NCBI GenBank assembly: GCA_015523575.1
Contig: WAJZ01000094.1
Span: 1 to 11,354, forward strand
Length of the DNA stretch: 11,354 nt
Direction: 5' to 3'
Source: Candidatus Hestiella acidicharens
Lineage (GTDB): Archaea; Thermoproteota; Thermoprotei_A; Sulfolobales; Acidilobaceae
The position numbers and the translations under genes were made by a program. Shown in pieces: positions 7,330-11,354 of the stretch. Under the pieces are notes generated by a model, which ran no database searches, was not told the DNA's origin, and saw only the letters and a list, made by a program, of their open reading frames with translations. Each line of letters opens with the position of its first letter. Positions within the stretch are counted from its first letter, which is position 1.

Positions 7330-8610
7330 ATGCTTAGAAGTAGAGTAATTCCAGTAGTATTTATTTTTGCCATGTTTATCATAGCCTCTTTGTTTTTTTC
7401 TGCATACGGAATTTCTGCAAAAAGTGATGAGGGTGTATTGCTAAAGACAAACAAGACGTTAATATATTACTTGCCAAGAAACTTTGGATCCCTTAGCGTG
7501 TTAAGTGGCGGAAATGAGACTATCCTTTTGCTTCCAAGCTCAGAGGCATATATTGCTGGTCTTAATGGAAAAAGCGCTTGCTATAGGTACGGAAGTCTCG
7601 TAATCTCAGGCATTTATAGGAATCGGCCGTCTATTGTAAGGGTATCGGCAACTACAACCTATGAGGTCTATACCTTCAAGGGCTTAAATGCTTCTACAGC
7701 GCTTTACTGTGGCAAAAGCGTTGTTGCGACAGGAAGCTCTCACAGCTTTCCATATATAATAAACATCTCTAAGAATAGTGTAACATCAAGCAACATAATG
7801 GTGTATATACCTTACAGCCCCACTTCAATAAATAAATATAACGGAAGCTATGTCCTTACCTTCGGTAACAACATAGTTATATTTATAAATAGTGGGAAGA
7901 AGGCAACTGTAACGTCACTTCCTATAGGATATAATATATATAGTTCTTTCGTTAATGATGGTAACCTTTATTTAGTAGGTTCCACTACCTACAATAATTC
8001 AAACTATGGGGTAGTAATTAACTACAATAAAAACGAATCCTACATATTGGTCTTAAGCGGAAAGCCAGGTTTCATAGGCGTAGGGGCAGGGAAGCTAAAC
8101 GGTTATTGCGTTTATTACCGACCTAATTTAGGCTTTGGCTATTATATTGTAGTAACTGAAAACAAGCATGCACATACCTCCTTAGTGGGTCTTTCCTATC
8201 CATTTTCACTAGCTAGGGAAGGGACATTTATGGGAGGCATTTGGTTTACTGGAAACTTTTCAATAGATAACGCTTCATATGCCGGTGGAATTTATGTTAA
8301 CAGTACAATAGGTGGCAATATAGGGAGTAAGAAAGCAATAGGCTGGATTGCAAGTGGCATTCCTATCGTTTCAAAAGCTCATATTGTGGAAATGAAATTA
8401 CACTACAATACGACTACTGCAAGTATAGTACCTAACAGCGCATATGTCGGAAAGAGCCATGGGTATTTAGTAAAAACGAATTCAATAAAACCAACTTACC
8501 TTACGTTTCAAGTCAATAGATATGTAATCTTCGGCGAAGTTGCATTTATAGCGATCCTCATAGGCTTAGCTATCTACATTCCTCTTGCAAGGAACTATGG
8601 TTGGATTTAG
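7330..8610 (+). CDS. Second secreted single-pass surface glycoprotein, function unknown
   Basis: No family recognised. The start is placed at the ATG at 7330 because TTAGGTGA (7313-7320) is then a well-spaced ribosome binding site; an in-frame GTG at 7318 lies inside that site and would add four residues. The 426-aa product begins with a basic stretch and a hydrophobic segment (VIPVVFIFAMFIIASLFFSAYG), ends with a membrane helix (VIFGEVAFIAILIGLAIYIPL) and has a short tail, ARNYGWI. The ectodomain has about 11 N-x-S/T sequons and many short Gly/Tyr/Val-rich strands (YGVVINYNK, FGYYIVVTE, YAGGIYVNS), which suggest an all-beta, perhaps propeller-like fold. It contains three Cys residues (ACYRYG, LYCGKS, GYCVYY). 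It lies in an operon with the preceding gene. Its stop codon overlaps the convergent sat stop (8607-8610). Confidence 0.85.
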   Translation: MLRSRVIPVVFIFAMFIIASLFFSAYGISAKSDEGVLLKTNKTLIYYLPRNFGSLSVLSGGNETILLLPSSEAYIAGLNGKSACYRYGSLVISGIYRNRPSIVRVSATTTYEVYTFKGLNASTALYCGKSVVATGSSHSFPYIINISKNSVTSSNIMVYIPYSPTSINKYNGSYVLTFGNNIVIFINSGKKATVTSLPIGYNIYSSFVNDGNLYLVGSTTYNNSNYGVVINYNKNESYILVLSGKPGFIGVGAGKLNGYCVYYRPNLGFGYYIVVTENKHAHTSLVGLSYPFSLAREGTFMGGIWFTGNFSIDNASYAGGIYVNSTIGGNIGSKKAIGWIASGIPIVSKAHIVEMKLHYNTTTASIVPNSAYVGKSHGYLVKTNSIKPTYLTFQVNRYVIFGEVAFIAILIGLAIYIPLARNYGWI

Positions 8611-9752
8611 AAGAACGGTTTTTCAAATGATAGTATTGCATCAACAACCTCAGGTCTCATTAAATACTCGGGTGGCCTTTCTCCCTTTGCTAGCATCTTC
8701 CTTATCTTAGTACCGCTTATTCTTATCCTATCCTCTTCCCCATGTGGGCATATCTTTTCATTAACCATCGTCTTGCATTTTTTGCAATAAAAGGCTTCCC
8801 TTATGAATAAAGGGATTATGCCAAGGTCTGGGAACTCTTCAAATGCTTTCCACGCATCATATGGTCCATAAAAGTCGCCCACCCCGGCGTGATCCCTACC
8901 TACAATCATGTGTGTTGCTCCATAGTTTTTCCTGACTATCGCATGGTGTATAGCTTCCCTTGGGCCTGCATAATTCATCTCCATTCTCAATATACTAAAG
9001 ACATAGCTTTCCTTTGGAAAGTATTTTTCGAGCAAGGCTTTGTACGCGCTAACAATAACATCATCTCTAAAATCACCTTTTTTCTTCCATCCTAGGAGGG
9101 GGTTGACGAATAGGCCATCGGCAAAGGTAAGGGCAGCCTTCATAATGTATTCATGTCCTGTATGAGGTGCATTCCTTGTCTGAAACGCAACTACGTTGCT
9201 CCACTTTAGGTGTTCAAACAAAACCCTTGTGTCCTTAGGCCATAGCCTCTGTCTTTCAAACTTCTCTGGGGGGTCCTCTAGTAGCGTTATAGGTCCAGAG
9301 ATCATCATTTCTTTCATGCCCATTATCTTTAATACGCCCGGGTGCTTACTTGAAGTGGTCTTGTATATGCTATACGCATGCTTTTTCTTGTCCCATGAAA
9401 AGATCTCGTTTATCCTTAGTATGGCTATATTTTTCCCTTTATAGCTAAGGGCAACCTCGTCTCCTTCTCTTAAGCCCTTTATGTATTTTTCTTCAGCATC
9501 TAGAACTATTGGAATGGTCCAAGGGGTGTCGTCTTCAAGCCTCATAGAGTTTAACACGGATTCATAATCATTCCTGTTCATGAAACCTTCCAAAGGAGAG
9601 TAGACCCCATGTGCTATGTTCGCTACATCAAAAGCCCTTCCTTCATTTACTTCAAGCTTCTCCATAAAGTTTGACTCTTCTCTGAGCCTTTCCAAGCTAC
9701 TTCCAACCCTTGTCCTATCTACAAGTCTTCCGCCATGTGGCCTAGAAACCAT
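8607..9752 (-). CDS. sat: ATP sulfurylase (sulfate adenylyltransferase)
   Basis: Makes adenosine 5'-phosphosulfate and pyrophosphate from ATP and sulfate, or runs in reverse; cytoplasmic. The ATG at 9752 gives MVSRPHGGRLV, the usual start of this family, with AAGGTGG directly after the upstream stop as ribosome binding site. A GTG at 9761 lies within that site and is a less likely start (three extra residues). In MVSR numbering, the ATP-binding QTRNAPHTGH is at 191-200 and GRDHAGVGD begins at 285. A Cys-x2-Cys ... Cys-x-His group (C323, C326, C335, H337 in FYCKKC and ICPHGEE) matches the zinc site of thermophilic ATP sulfurylases. The length of 381 aa is that of a stand-alone Sat without a kinase domain; the APS kinase is the separate divergent gene. 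Only 12 nt separate the regulator's stop from this ATG, so the two are translationally coupled. Confidence 0.96.
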   Translation of the reverse strand: MVSRPHGGRLVDRTRVGSSLERLREESNFMEKLEVNEGRAFDVANIAHGVYSPLEGFMNRNDYESVLNSMRLEDDTPWTIPIVLDAEEKYIKGLREGDEVALSYKGKNIAILRINEIFSWDKKKHAYSIYKTTSSKHPGVLKIMGMKEMMISGPITLLEDPPEKFERQRLWPKDTRVLFEHLKWSNVVAFQTRNAPHTGHEYIMKAALTFADGLFVNPLLGWKKKGDFRDDVIVSAYKALLEKYFPKESYVFSILRMEMNYAGPREAIHHAIVRKNYGATHMIVGRDHAGVGDFYGPYDAWKAFEEFPDLGIIPLFIREAFYCKKCKTMVNEKICPHGEEDRIRISGTKIRKMLAKGERPPEYLMRPEVVDAILSFEKPFF

Positions 9753-9764
9753 TGCTTCCACCTT

Positions 9765-10001
9765 TTATATATATCCCAACTTCTTCAGTCTTTCAATTAT
9801 TTCGTTTTTCTCCTCATCCGTTAATGATGAGGAGATCTTCTCTTCTTCCATGTTGCTTGCTATCTCCCTCAAAACGTATATCACGAATTGCGATACGCTT
9901 GAAAAGCCTGTATCGTTAATAAGGTTTTTTATCCTCTCATAGAGCGTTACTGGTATAGACACCGTTGTGTACCGACCCTTTGGTCCAAGTTTTTTCTTCA
10001 C
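9765..10001 (-). CDS. Small ribbon-helix-helix regulator linked to sat
   Basis: A 78-aa protein. Residues ~11-50 (RYTTVSIPVTLYERIKNLINDTGFSSVSQFVIYVLREIASN) form the strand-helix-helix of a CopG/MetJ-like DNA-binding dimer: TTVSIP for the beta strand and LYERIKNLI plus the SVSQFVIYVLREI helix. A charged linker leads to a C-terminal tail, EIIERLKKLGYI. The start is GTG at 10001, since GGGTG at 10012-10008 is 6 nt upstream and the only upstream ATG is out of frame. It is the first gene of a unit with sat and divergent from cysC, so it is well placed to control both sulfate-activation genes from the 82-bp intergene. That regulatory role is inferred from position. The protein carries no recognisable ligand-sensing domain. 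The tail resembles that of the protein at 11136-11345. Confidence 0.88.
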   Translation of the reverse strand: MKKKLGPKGRYTTVSIPVTLYERIKNLINDTGFSSVSQFVIYVLREIASNMEEEKISSSLTDEEKNEIIERLKKLGYI

Positions 10002-10083
10002 GACCTACACCCATAATTATATTTAATTAAGGGGTATAATAATATTTAATCATGGGAATATATACAATGCACTGGGTGCATAT
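10002..10083. promoter_or_regulatory. Divergent control region between the regulator-sat unit and cysC
   Basis: Box A-like DNA at 10034-10048 (GTATAATAATATTTA) can serve both directions: for cysC it predicts a start near 10063, and for the regulator-sat unit, read as TAAATATTATTATAC, a start near 10018. Each gene then has a GGGTG ribosome binding site (10074-10078 plus; 10012-10008 minus). ATATTTAATTA at 10019-10029 and ATATTTAATCA at 10042-10052 are a direct repeat 23 bp apart, about two helical turns, and TTAATTAA (10023-10030) is a palindrome. These are candidate operator half-sites for the adjacent ribbon-helix-helix protein. Confidence 0.55.
10067..10081 (+). promoter_or_regulatory. Perfect dyad covering the cysC ribosome binding site
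   Basis: ATGCAC (10067-10072) and GTGCAT (10076-10081) are exact inverted repeats around TGG. The right arm contains part of the GGGTG ribosome binding site (10074-10078) and ends two bases before the cysC ATG at 10084. As DNA it could be an operator; as RNA, a 6-bp, 3-base-loop hairpin would occlude the ribosome binding site. Either role is inference. Confidence 0.5.
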
Positions 10084-10632
10084 ATGAAGTTTGCTAAGAA
10101 TGATATAGTAATATGGCTAACCGGGTTGCCAGGCAGTGGAAAAACAACATTAGGTAAAATGCTCAGGGATAAGCTAAAGGAGGAGGGATATAGAAGCGAG
10201 ATTATAGACGGTGACTGGTTTAGGAAATACATAGATGATCAGGCAGGTTTCACCAGGGAGGAGAGGATCAAACACCTAGTAAGGGTATCTTATATAGCAA
10301 AACTCTTAGCTAGGAATGGCATCATAACCATATGTAGCTTTGTGTCTCCATATGAAGAGGCCAGAAAAACAGTAAAAAGCATAATTGAGGAAGATGCTAG
10401 CTTCTACCTTGTTTACCTAAAGTGCCCGGTAGAGGAGTGTATTAAAAGGGATCCAAAAGGTTTATACAAAAAGGCATTAAAGGGTTATATAAAAAACTTT
10501 ACTGGTATAGATGATGTCTATGAAGAGCCAAGCAACCCAGACTTAGTTCTAGATACCTCTAAACGTAGCCTTCAAGAGAACTTTGAAGCATTGTATCATT
10601 TTGTTAAAAACATTATGGGGGTCGTTTCATAG
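10084..10632 (+). CDS. cysC: Adenylylsulfate (APS) kinase
   Basis: Phosphorylates APS to PAPS with ATP in the cytoplasm. The 182-aa protein has the P-loop GLPGSGKTT (14-22), DGDWFR (42-47), an APS-binding/lid region GFTREERIKH, and the family-typical RDPKGLYKKAL and NFTGIDDVYEEPSNPDLVLDT segments. Length is normal for a stand-alone kinase. One oddity: the stretch after the lid reads RIKHLVRV where family members usually have an Asn (ENIRR or HNRR), so a usually conserved Asn is Leu here; the flanking Arg is kept. It is divergent from the regulator-sat unit and starts 5 nt after GGGTG. With Sat it completes sulfate activation; no PAPS reductase or sulfotransferase is in the window, so assimilation or sulfation are both possible. 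A stem-loop follows the stop. Confidence 0.95.
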   Translation: MKFAKNDIVIWLTGLPGSGKTTLGKMLRDKLKEEGYRSEIIDGDWFRKYIDDQAGFTREERIKHLVRVSYIAKLLARNGIITICSFVSPYEEARKTVKSIIEEDASFYLVYLKCPVEECIKRDPKGLYKKALKGYIKNFTGIDDVYEEPSNPDLVLDTSKRSLQENFEALYHFVKNIMGVVS

Positions 10633-10634
10633 GT

Positions 10635-10670
10635 AACAATAACTGATCCCCACCTTAAAAGGTTATTGTT
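10635..10670 (+). terminator. Stem-loop directly after cysC
   Basis: AACAATAAC (10635-10643) and GTTATTGTT (10662-10670) are exact reverse complements, starting 3 nt after the cysC stop. The loop contains a smaller palindrome, CCTT-AA-AAGG (10653-10662), that competes with the outer stem by one base. No long U-run follows, so it may stabilise the 3' end rather than terminate; archaeal terminators are not strictly hairpin-based. Confidence 0.5.
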
Positions 10671-10860
10671 CTTGATGTCGCTAAGGCGGAAAGTTTGAAG
10701 CTATATTCAATTTGGGTTCAGCCTCGGGCCTCCATCCCTTTATTCATATCCCACTTAGGGAATTTGGGGTTATGTAAGATTTAAACATGTGCATATAGTT
10801 AGGAAAGTAGTGAAGGTGCTTGGGGCAGAAACACATATTAGGTTAGCTTTGTTCGGTTTA
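10671..10860. other. Non-coding stretch before the resolvase relic
   Basis: No gene is recognised. An open plus-strand frame without stops runs through 10789-10956 into the resolvase relic, with codons before the probable tnpA start at 10861 (VHIVRKVVKVLGAETHIRL...). That part has no recognised homology and lacks a ribosome binding site. GC-richer sequence at about 10723-10740 (GGTTCAGCCTCGGGCC) stands out and may be mobile-element end material. Confidence 0.3.
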
Positions 10861-11067
10861 ATGGGTTATGACAAGGTATCCAGTAATACTGAGAGGTTGC
10901 TGAAACCAAGAGGGTTCTGTAAGATTGTTGACATCAGCTACTCAACTTTGAAGCAATGAGTTCGTGAGGGTAGGATCAAACCCTATCGTACTACTACTGG
11001 AAGGTGGAGGATACCGTATAGCGAAGTAGAGCTGGACTTCCATCCTCCGGAAAGTCGTCCAATAAAA
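10861..11067 (+). pseudogene. Truncated IS607-family serine resolvase (tnpA) relic
   Basis: From the ATG at 10861 the frame reads the N-terminal winged-helix domain of an IS607 TnpA: ERLLKPRGFCKIVDISYSTLKQ, a TGA at 10957-10959, then VREGRIKPYRTTTGRWRIPYSEVE. The TGA replaces the family's Trp codon (KQW / RRW). The frame stays open to ESRPIK (to 11067), exactly where the catalytic domain (AVIYARVS) should begin, and there homology stops. The nuclease domain and tnpB are missing, so this is a dead remnant. It is better preserved than the relic at 5417-5749, which has a different stop (TAG) at the same Trp codon. It lies in opposite orientation to that relic, and the two flank the surface-protein and sulfate-activation genes. 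Confidence 0.85.
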
Positions 11068-11080
11068 ATGGAGAGTGAAA

Positions 11081-11127
11081 GTTGCTCACTACTTTTGAAA
11101 CCTTTGAAATTAATAGTAGTGGATGGT
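11081..11127. repeat. Hairpin element copy B (12-position stem, 23-base loop)
   Basis: GTTGCTCACTAC (11081-11092) faces GTAGTGGATGGT (11116-11127). Six Watson-Crick pairs next to the loop are followed outward by five G-U pairs and one C/A mismatch, if the plus strand is the RNA. The loop, 11093-11115, begins TTTTGAAACCTTTGAAAT, identical to copy A at 5200-5217. It starts 14 nt after the break in the resolvase relic and ends 8 nt before the stop codon of the minus-strand regulator gene. Confidence 0.7.
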
Positions 11128-11135
11128 CAGGGCAG

Positions 11136-11345
11136 TTAGAAATATCCTAGCCTCTTTAGCCTCTCCTTTACCTTCTCTTCATCTTCTTTGCTCATTGTCT
11201 CTTCATTGCTCTGCTCCAACAATTCGTTTAACATGAATTCAATAAGCTCTTCGATTGAATTGAAAGATCCCTGGTTTTCTAAATACTTTTTCGCCTTTTC
11301 GTATAAGTCCTTTGGAAGATAAACCGCAACCTTTTCCTGATCCAT
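11136..11345 (-). CDS. Small ribbon-helix-helix protein
   Basis: A 69-aa protein with the strand-helix-helix pattern of CopG-like DNA-binding dimers: KVAVYLPKDLYEKAKKYL for the strand and first helix, and SIEELIEFMLNELLEQ for the second. A charged linker leads to the tail DEEKVKERLKRLGYF, similar to EEKNEIIERLKKLGYI in the sat-linked regulator. The ATG at 11345 has GGTGAT at the very end of the window (11354-11349), a near-perfect ribosome binding site. The gene upstream on this strand is outside the window, and hairpin copy B lies just after its stop. It could be an antitoxin or an autoregulator; no toxin-like gene is visible downstream, where the resolvase relic lies. The target and partner cannot be told from the sequence. 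Confidence 0.85.
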   Translation of the reverse strand: MDQEKVAVYLPKDLYEKAKKYLENQGSFNSIEELIEFMLNELLEQSNEETMSKEDEEKVKERLKRLGYF

Positions 11346-11354
11346 TCTATCACC

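Noticed and set aside
9812..9830. C/D-box guide RNA: box C-like ATGATGA here and at a few other places on both strands (for example GTGATGA near 7423).
   Set aside because: None has a CTGA box D at the right distance, and all lie inside well-supported coding sequence.
10789..10956. An N-terminal extension of the plus-strand resolvase relic from the GTG at 10789.
   Set aside because: The added residues do not resemble IS607 TnpA proteins, which begin just before the LLKPRG-like motif, and there is no ribosome binding site at the GTG.
5187..11127. CRISPR repeat, because the loop core ends in GAAAT and occurs twice.
   Set aside because: The two copies are almost 6 kb apart with no spacer-repeat periodicity and no cas genes.
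11136..11345. Antitoxin of a toxin-antitoxin pair.
   Set aside because: No toxin gene follows on the same strand; the next sequence is the hairpin and a resolvase relic. The other side is outside the window, so this is unproven rather than excluded.

Overview
This is an archaeal window, most likely from an acidophilic or thermophilic Thermoproteota (Sulfolobales- or Acidilobales-like). The evidence is the gene content (tricorn-interacting-factor-type aminopeptidase, S9C acylaminoacyl peptidase, archaeal-type ATP sulfurylase with a zinc site, stand-alone APS kinase, ribbon-helix-helix regulators, N-glycosylated surface proteins, IS607-type resolvase relics), the GGTG/GGTGA-type ribosome binding sites and the TATA-like box A promoters. 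No genus can be fixed from the sequence. The first 19 bases are the Tn5/Nextera mosaic-end adapter, so the window starts at a library-preparation junction and the first gene is cut there.

Layout: (1) 20-604, minus: 3'-truncated gene for a ribbon-helix-helix/coiled-coil protein, probable TTG start. (2) 680-4966, minus: a two-gene peptidase unit with the M1 aminopeptidase first and the S9C peptidase 21 nt downstream. (3) 4967-5877: a 911-bp gene-poor stretch holding the aminopeptidase promoter, a 13-bp-stem hairpin, a possible IS605/IS607-type right end and a badly decayed IS607 serine resolvase gene on the minus strand. (4) 5878-8610, plus: two secreted, single-pass, asparagine-sequon-rich surface proteins in tandem. 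(5) 8607-10632: a sulfate-activation locus in which a small ribbon-helix-helix regulator and sat run leftward and cysC runs rightward from a shared 82-bp control region. (6) 10633-11135: a stem-loop after cysC, a second truncated IS607 resolvase relic on the plus strand, and a second copy of the hairpin seen at 5187. (7) 11136-11345, minus: another small ribbon-helix-helix protein whose C-terminal tail resembles that of the sat-linked regulator.

The peptidase pair would take short peptides to free amino acids in the cytoplasm. Sat makes APS from sulfate and ATP, and CysC phosphorylates APS to PAPS; no reductase is visible, so the fate of PAPS is open. The surface proteins and the sulfate genes together lie between two IS607 resolvase relics in inverted orientation, which marks this 5-kb block as an accessory or rearranged segment. 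The least explained item is the pair of hairpins at 5187-5234 and 11081-11127: an 18-base identical loop core and a stem that differs only by transitions, one pair being fully compensatory.
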